Part shown: piece by piece, positions 40,394 through 49,259 of the stretch
Layout of the letters: each line of letters starts with the position of its first letter
Position numbering within the stretch: the stretch's first letter is position 1
From: Rhodovibrio sodomensis
GTDB lineage: Bacteria > Pseudomonadota > Alphaproteobacteria > Kiloniellales > Rhodovibrionaceae
DNA length: 52,582 nt
Direction of reading: 5' to 3'
Assembly (NCBI RefSeq): GCF_016583645.1
Contig: NZ_NRRL01000023.1
Span: forward strand, 1 to 52,582
Translations under genes and position numbers: made by a program
The notes under the pieces: generated by a model
The model's database searches: none
What the model saw: only the letters and a program-made list of their open reading frames with translations
What the model was told of the DNA's origin: nothing

Positions 40394-42499
40394 CTACCCT
40401 TCGATTTTCGAGAAGTCGGCGACCTGGGCCAAGGTCGTCCCGATCCGCTTCAACAGGCGTAAACGGTTGGCGCGCAGGGTTTGATCCTGCGCGTTGACGG
40501 TGACGCCCTCGAAGAACGCATCGACAGGCGCCCGCAGGTCGGCCAGCGCCCGCATCGCCGCCTGGAAGTCCTCCTGCGCCAGGGCCGCGTTCGCCTGGTT
40601 CGCGGCGGTCGTGAGCGCGCGGTAAAGCTCCGCCTCGGTGGCCTCCTGGAGCGCGTCCTCGGCGACGTGCGTGTCGTAGGCCTGCTTGTCCTTCTTTTCC
40701 TCGATCCGGACGATGTTGGCCGCCCGGCGGTACGCCACCAGCAGGTTGGCCCCGTCGTCCGTCTCCAGGAAGGCGCGCAGCGCGTCCACCCGGGCGAGCA
40801 GGCGGACCAGGTCGTCCTCCGGCCCGCCCTCGGGCCGCTCGACCGCGAACACCGCGGCGATCAGGTCGTGGCGCACCCCGCGGTCGCGCAGCACCACCTT
40901 CAGCCGGTCGGTCAGGAACGCCAGCACCTGATCCGCCACGGTCGCGGGGGCGGAATTCCTGCGTACCGCCTCCGGCAGCAGGCCGTGCGCCTCCTTCAGC
41001 GCGGCGCGCAGGCCGACGCGCAAGCCGTTATCGGTAATCAGCCGGACCACGCCCAGGGCCGCGCGGCGCAGGGCGTAGGGGTCCTTGGAGCCGGTCGGCT
41101 TCTCGTCGATGGCGAAGAAGCCGACGAGCGTGTCCAGCTTGTCGGCGAGCGCGACGGCAACGCTCGCCGGCGCGCTCGGACAGGCGTCGGACGGGCCCAG
41201 CGGGGAATAGTGCTCGGCGACCGCGCGCACGACCTCGCGCGCCTCGCCGTCGGCCTCAGCGTAGTAGCTGCCCATCAGGCCCTGCAGCTCGGGGAACTCG
41301 TCGACCATGCCGGTGACGAGATCGGCCTTCGCCAGATAGGCGCCGGAGCGCGCCTTGTCGCGGTCGGCGCCCACCGGTTCCGCGAGCCCGGCGGCCAGCG
41401 TCTGCATCCGCTCCACCTTGTCGTGCAGCGTGCCGAGACGTTCCTGGAACACCACCTGGTGCAGTTGCGCCACGCGGTCGCGCAGCGGCTGCTGCCGGTC
41501 GGTCTGCCAGAAGAACTCGGCATCCGCCAGGCGGGCGCGCAGCACCCGCTCGTTGCCGGCGACGATCGCCGCCCCGTCGTCCGGTGTCTCGATGTTCGCC
41601 ACCACGATGAAGCGATTGGCGAGTTGTCCGTCCGGCGTCTCGGTGGCGAAATACTTCTGGTGGGTGCGCATGGAGACCTGCAGCACCTCCGGCGGCAGGG
41701 CCATGAAGCGGTCCTCGATCCGCCCCAGCAGCACCACCGGCCACTCGGTCAGGCCGGCGTTCTCGTCTAACAGGCCGTCGTCGGGGCGCAGGCGCAGGCC
41801 GGCATCGCCCGCGGCGCGTTCGGCCGAAGCGCGGATCCGCTCCCGCCGGTCAGCGTGCGACAGCACGACGCCGGCGCGCGCCAGCTTGTCGCGGTAGTCG
41901 TCGAAGTCGGCTACCGCGAACCGCTCCGGCGCCATGAAGGGATGGCCGCGGGTCTGGGTGGTGAACTCCAGCGCTTCGCCGCGGCCGAGGTCCAGGCGCC
42001 CCGGCACCGCCGCGCCGTCGAACAGCGCCAGCACGCCGTGCAGCGGGCGGACGTAGCGCTGGGTCGTCTCCGCCCAGCGCATCGACTTCGGCCAGGGCAG
42101 CTCCATCGGCAGCTCGGCCGCCATCTCCGCCAGCACCTCGGCCGTCGGCCGGCCGGCGATCTCACGCACGTGAAACAGGAAGGTGCCCTTGTCGGTCTCG
42201 CGCCGCTCGGCCTGGTCGATGGCGTTGAGGCCGACCGAACGCAGGAACCCTTCAATCGCCTTCTGCGGTGCGTCGACCTTGGGGCCTTTCTTTTCCTCGC
42301 GGGTGTCCGGCTGCTTATCCGGCAGGCCGTCGACCACCAGCGTCAGCCGCCGCGGGGTGACGTAGCTGGCCAGCGTCTCGTAACTCAGGCTGGCGGCCTT
42401 CAGCTTCTCTTGCGCCAGCTTCTGCAGATCGGCGCACGCCTTGGCCTGCATGCGCGCGGGAATTTCCTCGCTGCGCAGCTCGAGCAGGAACTGGGGCAT
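40394..42499 (-). CDS. glyS: Glycyl-tRNA synthetase beta subunit
   Basis: 701 residues. Starts [20 protein letters not shown], characteristic of GlyS, and its ATG overlaps the glyQ stop by one base (TGATG). Further family landmarks: KSMRWAETTQRYVRPLHGVL, VVLLGRIEDRFMALPPEVLQ, KADLVTGMVDEFPELQGLMG and the anticodon-binding-like C-terminus (FFEGVTVNAQDQTLRANRLR). It forms the alpha2beta2 enzyme with GlyQ. Confidence 0.97.
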   Translation of the reverse strand: MPQFLLELRSEEIPARMQAKACADLQKLAQEKLKAASLSYETLASYVTPRRLTLVVDGLPDKQPDTREEKKGPKVDAPQKAIEGFLRSVGLNAIDQAERRETDKGTFLFHVREIAGRPTAEVLAEMAAELPMELPWPKSMRWAETTQRYVRPLHGVLALFDGAAVPGRLDLGRGEALEFTTQTRGHPFMAPERFAVADFDDYRDKLARAGVVLSHADRRERIRASAERAAGDAGLRLRPDDGLLDENAGLTEWPVVLLGRIEDRFMALPPEVLQVSMRTHQKYFATETPDGQLANRFIVVANIETPDDGAAIVAGNERVLRARLADAEFFWQTDRQQPLRDRVAQLHQVVFQERLGTLHDKVERMQTLAAGLAEPVGADRDKARSGAYLAKADLVTGMVDEFPELQGLMGSYYAEADGEAREVVRAVAEHYSPLGPSDACPSAPASVAVALADKLDTLVGFFAIDEKPTGSKDPYALRRAALGVVRLITDNGLRVGLRAALKEAHGLLPEAVRRNSAPATVADQVLAFLTDRLKVVLRDRGVRHDLIAAVFAVERPEGGPEDDLVRLLARVDALRAFLETDDGANLLVAYRRAANIVRIEEKKDKQAYDTHVAEDALQEATEAELYRALTTAANQANAALAQEDFQAAMRALADLRAPVDAFFEGVTVNAQDQTLRANRLRLLKRIGTTLAQVADFSKIEG

Positions 42500-43446
42500 C
42501 AGGCCGCCTCCCCGGCGCCGGTCGTGGCCGTCCGGCTGGCCAGCCAGGCCTCGCAGCAGCCCTTCGCCAGATTGCGCACGCGGCCGATGTAGCTCGCCCG
42601 CTCGGTCACCGAGATGACGCCGCGCGCGTCCAGGAGATTGAACAGGTGGCTCGCCTTCATGCACTGGTCGTAGGCCGGCAGCGACAGCGGCGGGTCGCGC
42701 CGCAGCAGGTGGTTGCAGGCGTTCTCGGCATCCTGGAAATGGCGGAACAGCACGCCCGTGTCCGCTTCCTCGAAGTTGTAGGCGGAGAACTCGCGCTCGT
42801 TCTGCAGGAACACGTCGGCGTAGGTCTTGCCGCCCCGGTCCTTCGGCACCCCGTCCCAGTCCAGGTCGAAGATGTTCTCCACCCCCTGGACGTACATCGC
42901 CAGGCGCTCCAGCCCGTAGGTCAGCTCCAGGGACACCGGGTCGCAGTCGATCCCGCCGACCTGCTGGAAATAGGTGAACTGACTGACCTCCATGCCGTCG
43001 CACCAGACCTCCCAGCCCAGGCCCCAGGCGCCTAGCGTCGGGCTTTCCCAGTCGTCCTCGACGAACCGGATGTCGTGGGCGCGGGTGTCGATTCCGATCG
43101 CGCGCAGCGAGCCGAGGTAGAGGTCCTGGCCGTCCTTGGGCGACGGCTTCATCAGCACCTGGAACTGATAATAGTGCTGCACCCGGTTGGGGTTTTCGCC
43201 GTAGCGCCCGTCGGTCGGCCGCCGGGACGGCTGGACGTAGGCGCAGTTCCAGGTCTCCGGCCCGAGCGCGCGCAGCGTGGTCGCCGGGTGAAAGGTGCCC
43301 GCGCCGACTTCCATGTCGTAGGGCTGCAGCAGCACGCAGCCGCGCTCCGCCCAATAGGTCTGCAGCTTCAGCAGCAGGCGCTGGAAACAGGTCTCGGGGT
43401 CGTGGTGCTGGGGGTCGCGGCCTTGGCTGCCGGCTTCTGCGGGCAT
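42499..43446 (-). CDS. glyQ: Glycyl-tRNA synthetase alpha subunit
   Basis: 315 residues. Class II catalytic core: [59 protein letters not shown], the conserved [20 protein letters not shown] and [18 protein letters not shown]. The first ~17 residues (Gln/Asp/His-rich) are poorly conserved, and a start closer to [12 protein letters not shown] is possible. First gene of the glyQ-glyS-ppdK operon. Confidence 0.96.
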   Translation of the reverse strand: MPAEAGSQGRDPQHHDPETCFQRLLLKLQTYWAERGCVLLQPYDMEVGAGTFHPATTLRALGPETWNCAYVQPSRRPTDGRYGENPNRVQHYYQFQVLMKPSPKDGQDLYLGSLRAIGIDTRAHDIRFVEDDWESPTLGAWGLGWEVWCDGMEVSQFTYFQQVGGIDCDPVSLELTYGLERLAMYVQGVENIFDLDWDGVPKDRGGKTYADVFLQNEREFSAYNFEEADTGVLFRHFQDAENACNHLLRRDPPLSLPAYDQCMKASHLFNLLDARGVISVTERASYIGRVRNLAKGCCEAWLASRTATTGAGEAA

Positions 43447-43772
43447 CGCGTCGTTTGCCTAGCGGTTCGCCGGGGTCTTCAGCCCCCGCCGATCGAGCGG
43501 GGCTGCCGCCGGTTTTGGTGCACTGCGGGAACGGCGCGGACCTTAGCCGCGACGATACGCCGAATCAACGCCGCACGTCGGGGACGTTTGGGGCGGGAAA
43601 CGTCGGTATCGGTGGGTTCCCTCTCCCTTGACGGGAGAGGGCTAGGGTGAGGGTGGGACTCCCGGGCGATCTCCGAGGAGTCCCAGCCTCACCCGCCCAC
43701 GCCCTGACGGGCGCGGGCCCCTCCCTCTCCCCTCAAGGGCGAGGGGATTTAGCGCCGGGCGTACAAACGCGA
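43447..43772. other. Intergenic region: glyQ upstream and repeats
   Basis: 326 bases. The glyQ promoter should lie at about 43447-43600, but no clear box or glycine-riboswitch-like fold is visible. 43616-43746 is a palindromic repeat block. Confidence 0.5.
43616..43746. repeat. Composite CCTCTCC palindromic repeat block, second copy
   Basis: CCCTCTCCC/GGGAGAGGG around TTGAC, then GGGTGAGGGTGGGACTCC (43646-43663) paired with GGAGTCCCAGCCTCACCC with one mismatch, a CACGCCC/GGGCGCG hairpin, and CCCTCTCCCC/AGGGCGAGGG. It has the same unit order as the block at 33311, which supports a composite family. Confidence 0.75.
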
Positions 43773-44036
43773 TCAATACGGACAGTCGGGCCGGCCGCAG
43801 TTGCGGGCGCCCTTGGGCGCGACGTAGGCCATGCAGGCCGGGCACTGCACCATGTCCTGCGCCTTCTCCCGGCGCTTGGGCGGATCGACCGTCTCGCCGT
43901 CGCGCCGGCGCTCGACGCGGTCGCGCGCCTCGGCGTTCTTCTCGCGCTGGTATTGCAGGCGCGAGACGTACTTGAAGCCGAACCAGACGGCCGCGATCAC
44001 GCCAGCGAGGACGAGCAGTTTCGAAAACGAGAACAT
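43773..44036 (-). CDS. Small membrane-anchored zinc-ribbon protein
   Basis: 87 residues. One N-terminal membrane helix (LLVLAGVIAAVWFGFKYV), a charged linker (REKNAEARDRVERRRDGE), and a C-terminal zinc ribbon CPAC-x10-CGRPDC. It resembles PP0621-like hypothetical proteins. Likely inner-membrane anchored with the ribbon in the cytoplasm; function unknown. It lies 60 bases after the S49 peptidase gene on the same strand. Confidence 0.78.
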   Translation of the reverse strand: MFSFSKLLVLAGVIAAVWFGFKYVSRLQYQREKNAEARDRVERRRDGETVDPPKRREKAQDMVQCPACMAYVAPKGARNCGRPDCPY

Positions 44037-44096
44037 AGCCGCATTTGGCCCACGCGCCGCGTGCCGGTCAAGCGGCCGCGGCGGCGCGCCGCCGCC

Positions 44097-44969
44097 CTAC
44101 AGACCGTAGCGCGACCAAAGCGCGCGCTCCTCGGCCGCCGACATGAGGTCGCCCGCCCAGTTGCCGGCGCCGGAGCCGGCCGGCAGGGCACCCAGCGACG
44201 CGCTGCCCAGCTTGCGCTTCAGCCAGGACTGCTTGGGCTCGATTACCGGCAGCTGCACCTTCTCGCCGTACTGGCCCTGGAGGGTTTGGCGCAGTTCGCC
44301 GATGCCGTCGATCAGGCCCAGCTGGTAAGCCTGCGCGCCGGTCCAGAACGCGCCCGAGAACAGCTCCGATTCCTGCGCCTGAAGCTTGCCCTGTCGGCGG
44401 TCGCGGACCATCGCCTTGAAGTGCTCGTGGATTTCCGCCTGGATCTCCTTCAGCCGGGCGACGTCGTCCGGATCTTCCTTCTGGAAGGGGTCCAGGATCA
44501 CCTTCTTCTCGCCACTGGTGTAGACGCGGCGTTCGACGCCGTAGCGTTGGATCAGGTCCTGAAACCCGAAGCCGGCGGCGACCACGCCGATCGAGCCGAC
44601 GATCGAGGCCTTGGAGGCGTAGATCTCGTCGCCCGCGCAGGCCAGCCAGTAGCCGCCGGACGCCGCCACGTCCTCGCAGAAGACGTAGACCTTGAGGTCC
44701 TTCTCCCGGGCCAGCTGGCGGATCCGGCCGGCGATCAGCTCCGACTGAACGGGCGAGCCGCCCGGCGAGTTGACCGCGAGCGCGACCGCCTTCGCACCGG
44801 GCGTGGAAAAGGCACGCCGGATCGGATCGGCGAGCGCGCTTGCGGTGAGCCCCGAGCGCAGCGCCCCGCCCTGCCCGATCACGCCGTTGAGGCGCAGGAC
44901 GGGGACGACGGGTTTGCGGCCGGCGAGGCGTCGAAGACCGGGAATCCGGGAGAGGAGCTTGCGTACCAT
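44097..44969 (-). CDS. S49 family signal-peptide peptidase-like protease (SppA/SohB type)
   Basis: 290 residues from the ATG at 44969; an upstream in-frame start at 45005 is possible. The catalytic dyad is visible as Ser in EDVAASGGYWLACAGDEI and Lys in YASKASIVGSIGVVA. AVNSPGGSPVQSELIAGRI is the conserved glycine loop. It is compact, with a single protease domain and no strong membrane anchor beyond the N-terminal helix. It degrades signal peptides or membrane fragments. The last residues (WAGDLMSAAEERALWSRYGL) are typical of alphaproteobacterial members. Confidence 0.9.
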   Translation of the reverse strand: MVRKLLSRIPGLRRLAGRKPVVPVLRLNGVIGQGGALRSGLTASALADPIRRAFSTPGAKAVALAVNSPGGSPVQSELIAGRIRQLAREKDLKVYVFCEDVAASGGYWLACAGDEIYASKASIVGSIGVVAAGFGFQDLIQRYGVERRVYTSGEKKVILDPFQKEDPDDVARLKEIQAEIHEHFKAMVRDRRQGKLQAQESELFSGAFWTGAQAYQLGLIDGIGELRQTLQGQYGEKVQLPVIEPKQSWLKRKLGSASLGALPAGSGAGNWAGDLMSAAEERALWSRYGL

Positions 44970-45099
44970 GGCGCCTAAATGGGGCGCACGCCGGGCCTTT
45001 GCCAAGGGCCGGGCGACTGGGAAAGACGGACACCGGCGCCCGCGCTTGGAGAAAACCGCCGCGCCGGGTCCCCTGTCCTCTTCTTGGCGGGAGCGGGCG

Positions 45100-45867
45100 T
45101 TATCCGAGCGCGAGCGGAGCGGCGTCCTCGAACACGGCGCGGGCCTGCGGCGTAAAGCCGCCGTCGGCGTGCAAGCTCAGACCGGCGGATAGCGTTGCGG
45201 GCCCGCCGACGCCGACCCGGCCCTGGACGAGCACCCGCTTGGCCGGCTTGCCGGCGGTCGGCCAGAGCGGAAACGTCACGAGGGCGCCCGCGACCCGCGC
45301 CATCTCGGCCAGCACTTCGGGCAGGCGGTCGGCGCGGTGGATCACGGTCAGCGTGCCGCCGCGCCGGGTCGCCCGGGCCAGCGCCGCGATCCAGTCGGGC
45401 AGGCGCGCCGCGCCCTCCACGTTGGCGGCCGCGCGCAGCCGGTCGGCCGGCGCGTCCGCGGTGCCGGCGGCGAGATAGGGCGGATTCGCGAAGGCATGGT
45501 CGAATCCGCCGCGCGCCACCGGGGCCGGCGGGTCCAGCAGGTCGCCCGCCTGCACCGCGAACCGGTCGGCCGCGCCGTTCGCCGCGGCGTTGGCGCGGGC
45601 CAGCCGGGCCAGCACGGTTTCCCGCTCCAGCCCGGTCACCTGCCCGCCCGGCACCCGCGCCAGCAGGCACAGCGCCGCCGCGCCCGCGCCGCAGCCGAGT
45701 TCCAGCGCCCGCTCGCCGTCCCGCAGCGGCACCGCCGCGGCCAGCAAGACCGGATCGACCGCCGCGCGGTAGCCCGTGGCGGGCTGCGCCAGCGCGACCC
45801 GGCCGCCCAGCAGGCGGTCGTGCGTGACGGCTGGCTCGCCGTCGGGTTGTTCGGCCGGCGGGGTCAC
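45100..45867 (-). CDS. TrmN6-like N6-adenine methyltransferase
   Basis: 255 residues from the GTG at 45867, which overlaps the DUF2007 stop (GTGA). N-terminal lead LLGGRVALAQPATGYRAAVD is the signature of tRNA1(Val) A37 methyltransferases. SAM motif I is ALELGCGAGAAALCLL, and the NPPY motif of amino-methylases is in HAFANPPYLA. It probably modifies tRNA position 37. The same neighbourhood (DUF2007, polyprenyl synthetase, S49 peptidase) is typical for alphaproteobacteria. Confidence 0.88.
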   Translation of the reverse strand: MTPPAEQPDGEPAVTHDRLLGGRVALAQPATGYRAAVDPVLLAAAVPLRDGERALELGCGAGAAALCLLARVPGGQVTGLERETVLARLARANAAANGAADRFAVQAGDLLDPPAPVARGGFDHAFANPPYLAAGTADAPADRLRAAANVEGAARLPDWIAALARATRRGGTLTVIHRADRLPEVLAEMARVAGALVTFPLWPTAGKPAKRVLVQGRVGVGGPATLSAGLSLHADGGFTPQARAVFEDAAPLALG

Positions 45868-46082
45868 CAGGCACTGTACTCCTCGCCCGCCTCGTCGAGC
45901 ACGCGGCGGGCGCGTTCCAGGTCCTCGGCCAGCACGCACAGCCGGCGCGGGATCGCGCCGATCGACCCCTCGACGATCGAGGTGTGGGTGTCCAGCACCA
46001 CCGCCTCGATCCCGGAGTCGGCCAGCAGCGCCTGGATCCAGGACAGCTTGACCGGATCGTTGGTGCGCAAGAGTTCGCGCAT
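45864..46082 (-). CDS. DUF2007 family protein
   Basis: 72 residues, MRELLRTNDPVKLSWIQALL with IEAVVLDTHTSIVEGSIGAI and PRRLCVLAEDLERARRVL. This matches the small signal-transducing DUF2007 fold, predicted to bind ligands or partner proteins. It is coupled to the TrmN6-like gene by a 4-base overlap and is divergent from ispB. Confidence 0.9.
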   Translation of the reverse strand: MRELLRTNDPVKLSWIQALLADSGIEAVVLDTHTSIVEGSIGAIPRRLCVLAEDLERARRVLDEAGEEYSAW

Positions 46083-46322
46083 GTCTCTGTCTCATACCCA
46101 TGCTCGACCCCGCGCCCGGACGCGTTCGCCAGGCGCGGTGGCGGTCGGCGTTTCATGCTCCGTGCGGGGGTTTGGCGCAGTTGGCCTGCCCTTGACCCCC
46201 CTGGAATGCCCTCTATGCTCCCGCTCAACGCCGGAGACCCGCAGGCCTAGTGCGGCATACCCGAGGCTGGCAAACCAGATAAATCGACGCCGACCAGAAG
46301 ACGACGGGCGAGGAGCCGGGAC

Positions 46323-47375
46323 GTGGCCGTGGCCCCCGACGCGAACAAGCAGGCCCCGGGCAAGGCACCGGGCACGGATACCGAGAAGGGCGACGCCAAG
46401 CAGGGCATCGCGCCGCTGCAGAAGCTGTGCGCGGACGACCTGCAGGCCGTCAACGCGGTGATCCGCGAGCACATGCAGTCGCCCGTGGCGCTGATCCCGC
46501 AGCTGGCCGGCCACATCATCGCCGCCGGCGGCAAGCGCCTGCGCCCGCTGCTGACGCTGGCGAGCGCGCGGATGTGCGGCTACCAGGGCCGGCGGCACAT
46601 CGGCCTCGCCGCCAGCGTGGAATTCATTCATACCGCGACCCTGCTGCACGACGACGTGGTCGACGAGAGCGAGCTGCGCCGCGGGCTGGATACCGCGAAC
46701 TCGGTCTGGGGCAACCAGGCCAGCGTGCTGGTCGGCGACTTCCTGTTCTCCCGCGCCTTCCAGCTGATGGTGGCGGACGGGTCGATGCGCACGTTGGAGA
46801 TCCTGTCCAACGCCTCCGCGATCATATCGGAGGGCGAGGTCCACCAGCTGATCACCACCAACGACACCGACACCAACGAGCAGGCCTATCTCGAGGTGAT
46901 CGAGGGCAAGACGGCCGCCCTGTTCGCCGCCGCCTGCCAGATCGGCGCGGTGATGGCCGAACGCTCGCACGACGAAGAGCAGGCGCTGCGCCGCTTCGGC
47001 ACCGGCCTGGGCATGGCGTTCCAGCTGGTCGACGACGTGCTCGACTACTCCGCCAAGCAGGAAGCGCTCGGCAAGAGCGTCGGCGACGACTTCCGGGAGG
47101 GCAAGATCACCCTGCCGGTGGTGCTCGCCTTCGAGCGGGCGGACGGGGACGAAAAAGCGTTCTGGCGCCGCTGCCTGGAGGACATGGACCAGCGCGACGG
47201 CGACCTGCCGCACGCCATGCAGCTGCTGCAAAAGCACGACTGCCTGAACGACAGCCTGGAACGCGCCCGCGCCTATGGCCGCGACGCCCGCAGCGCGATG
47301 GACGTCTTCCCCGACGGCGAGATCAAGCAGGCCCTGATCGACGCCCTCGATTTCTCGATCGAGCGGGCGTACTAG
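46323..47375 (+). CDS. ispB: Long-chain polyprenyl diphosphate synthase (ubiquinone side chain)
   Basis: 350 residues from the GTG at 46323 with GAGGAG upstream. Aspartate-rich motifs are HDDVVDES (first, with LLHDDVVD) and QLVDDVLDYS (second), and GGKRLRPLLTLASARM is the substrate-binding KRLRP. The residues before the first motif suit an octaprenyl- or decaprenyl-producing enzyme; chain length is not certain. The first ~28 residues are a charged extension. The TAG stop is part of a CTAG element. Confidence 0.93.
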   Translation: MAVAPDANKQAPGKAPGTDTEKGDAKQGIAPLQKLCADDLQAVNAVIREHMQSPVALIPQLAGHIIAAGGKRLRPLLTLASARMCGYQGRRHIGLAASVEFIHTATLLHDDVVDESELRRGLDTANSVWGNQASVLVGDFLFSRAFQLMVADGSMRTLEILSNASAIISEGEVHQLITTNDTDTNEQAYLEVIEGKTAALFAAACQIGAVMAERSHDEEQALRRFGTGLGMAFQLVDDVLDYSAKQEALGKSVGDDFREGKITLPVVLAFERADGDEKAFWRRCLEDMDQRDGDLPHAMQLLQKHDCLNDSLERARAYGRDARSAMDVFPDGEIKQALIDALDFSIERAY

Positions 47376-47418
47376 AGCAAGCTGAAGGTCGACTCGACCG
47401 TCATCGATTTTGCTCTAG
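47372..47418 (+). repeat. Double-hairpin CTAG element, copy 8 (collapsed)
   Basis: CTAG at both ends, but the interior is a single hairpin: CTAGAGCAAG from hairpin A joined to CTGAAGGTCGACTCGACC and ending GATTTTGCTCTAG of hairpin B. It holds the ispB stop codon. Confidence 0.85.
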
Positions 47419-47462
47419 CCCGGGCGCTTTTCTCCTCCAGTTCGCACACCGGTACGGCGGAT

Positions 47463-47622
47463 CCCCTCTCCTTCACTGGAAGGAGAGGGCCAGGGTGAGG
47501 GAGGTCTGCACACCATAGCACCCTGCCCGCGGCGGTGCTTATCCATCTGTCGTGGCGCGACGAGCCGGGGCAACCACCTCCCCCTGGCCCCCTCCTCCGA
47601 TCGGAAGAGGGGGAACCCGCCG
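47463..47622. repeat. CCTCTCC-type repeats between ispB and nnrS
   Basis: CCCCTCTCCTTC/GAAGGAGAGGG around ACTG near 47464 and CCCTCCTCCGATCGGAAGAG near 47588. Same family as the blocks at 33311 and 43616. Confidence 0.6.
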
Positions 47623-47634
47623 ACGCGCCCCGCC

Positions 47635-48828
47635 CTATCGCCGCGGCCGCACCAGGATCGGCCCGTAGAGCGCCACGTACAGCGCGAAGCCGGCGATCCA
47701 GGCGAGCGCGCTCGCGCCCAATAGCTCCAGGTACCAGCCGCCCGACATCGGCGCCGCGATCCGCAGCACGGCGGCGAGCGCGATCGCCGCGAACAGAACG
47801 GCCGAGCCTGTGCCGGCCGTCATCGTCCGGCCGGTGTGGCCGAGCGTCGCCCGGGTCATCACCGCTACCGGCATCAGCCCCATCGCGCCGGCGGTCAGGG
47901 CGTGTAGCGCCGCCGTCGCCGGCACCGCGTCGCCGAGCGCCGCGAGCGCGATCAGCCCCAGCCCGACCGGCAGCCAGGCGTAACCGACGTGCAGCACCAG
48001 CAGCAGCGGCTCGCGCCAGGTCCGGTGCCCCTGCCAGCGCGCCAGCCGCCAGGCGTTGGCGAGCGCAGCCGTGCCCGCCAGCGCGCCGGTGGCCGCGTGG
48101 CCCGGATCGGCCGTCCAGGCGGCGGCGGCGAGGCCGGTCAGCGCAACCGCCGCGCGGTCGGACATCGTCGCGGACGCCGGCCGGTGCAGGCGATCGCGCT
48201 TGGCCAGCCAGTTGCGCGTGAACGAGGGCACGATCCGCCCGCCGACGAGCGCGATCAGGAAGGCGTAGGCCCCGATCGCGAGCCGGAGCCCGTAGCCGGC
48301 GTCGAGCCCCGCCACCGGCTCCAGGTGCACCAGCGCGTTCGCGCCCGCCACCAGCAGGCTCGCGCCGACCACGGGCAGGTTGCGCCAGTTGCGCCCGGCG
48401 ACCACTTCGCGCGCCAGCACGGCCGGCAGCGCCAGGAAGAACAGCAGGTCGAGCGCCATCGCCGCCGGCGCGCCGATCGCCGCCGACACCGCGCAGGCCA
48501 CGCGGCCGAGCACCCACAGCCCCACCAGGCCGGCCAGCGGCCGGCCCTGGAGCGGCATCCGCCCGGTCCAGTTGGGCACGGTCGTGGCCAGGAAGCCCGC
48601 CTTGGCGGCGCCGACGAAGCCGAACAGCATCGCATGCGCGTGCCAGACCGCGGGCTCGAACGCGGTCGGCAGCGGTCCGCCCCGCAGGATCGCGCCCGAC
48701 CACAGCAGCATGCCGGCGACGGCCCAGACGCCCGCGGCCAGGAAAAACGGCCGGAACCCCTGCGACAGCACCGCTGGCCCGGCGTACGCCTTGTACCGCG
48801 GGATCGCGGGCCCGCCGCGCCGCGCCAT
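47635..48828 (-). CDS. nnrS: NnrS family heme-copper membrane protein
   Basis: 397 residues with about twelve hydrophobic helices. NnrS motifs: GFRPFFLAAGVWAVAGMLLW near the N-terminus, VWHAHAMLFGFVGAAKAGFL with the conserved His pair, and HALTAGAMGLMPVAVMTRAT LGHTGR in the second half. NnrS proteins relieve nitrosative stress and are regulated with denitrification in Rhodobacter. No nitrite or NO reductase gene is nearby. Confidence 0.93.
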   Translation of the reverse strand: MARRGGPAIPRYKAYAGPAVLSQGFRPFFLAAGVWAVAGMLLWSGAILRGGPLPTAFEPAVWHAHAMLFGFVGAAKAGFLATTVPNWTGRMPLQGRPLAGLVGLWVLGRVACAVSAAIGAPAAMALDLLFFLALPAVLAREVVAGRNWRNLPVVGASLLVAGANALVHLEPVAGLDAGYGLRLAIGAYAFLIALVGGRIVPSFTRNWLAKRDRLHRPASATMSDRAAVALTGLAAAAWTADPGHAATGALAGTAALANAWRLARWQGHRTWREPLLLVLHVGYAWLPVGLGLIALAALGDAVPATAALHALTAGAMGLMPVAVMTRATLGHTGRTMTAGTGSAVLFAAIALAAVLRIAAPMSGGWYLELLGASALAWIAGFALYVALYGPILVRPRR

Positions 48829-48916
48829 CGAAAACCTCCACGCGCCCTATAACTTCATGGAGACGCTAAGACCGGACGGCGCGGCGGGCAATGGGCTGAG
48901 CTAAATATGCCAACAC

Positions 48917-48953
48917 GAAAGAAGCCGGCTCCCGCGAGGCGGGAACCGGCTTC
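48917..48953 (-). terminator. Rho-independent-like terminator after tRNA-Pro
   Basis: On the minus strand GAAGCCGGTTCCCGC pairs with GCGGGAGCCGGCTTC across CTC (15-bp stem with one G-U), followed by a short TTTC. It lies 16 bases beyond the tRNA 3' end. Confidence 0.75.
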
Positions 48954-48969
48954 CACCGTAAGCTCTTTT

Positions 48970-49046
48970 TGGTCGGGGCGGCTGGATTCGAACCAACGGC
49001 CTCCGCCTCCCGAAGGCGGCGCTCTGCCAGGCTGAGCTACGCCCCG
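48970..49046 (-). tRNA. tRNA-Pro (anticodon CGG)
   Basis: Minus strand: acceptor CGGGGCG/CGCCCCG, discriminator A and an encoded CCA (48970-48972). D arm AGCTCAGCCTGGCAGAGC, anticodon stem CCGCC/GGCGG with loop TTCGGGA giving anticodon CGG, T arm GGTTCGAATCC. Confidence 0.97.
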
Positions 49047-49259
49047 TCAGCGCGGGCGTGTATATCGCTTGACGGAGATGCTGACAATGGGCGCGTTGAA
49101 GTTTTCGTGCAAGCCGCCGCGCGCCTGTCGGCCTCCGCAGCGCCGCAATCCGGGGGCGCCGGCTCCAGGCCTCGGCGACGCTTGGCGCGGCTCGCTGCCG
49201 GGCGTAACCTGGAGGGGTCGATACCTCTTCGAAAGCCCGCAGGACAGCCGAGCCAAGCC

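Noticed and set aside
43447..43615. Glycine riboswitch upstream of glyQ
   Set aside because: I could not find the paired-aptamer core or a plausible expression platform, and riboswitch control of glyQ would be unexpected.
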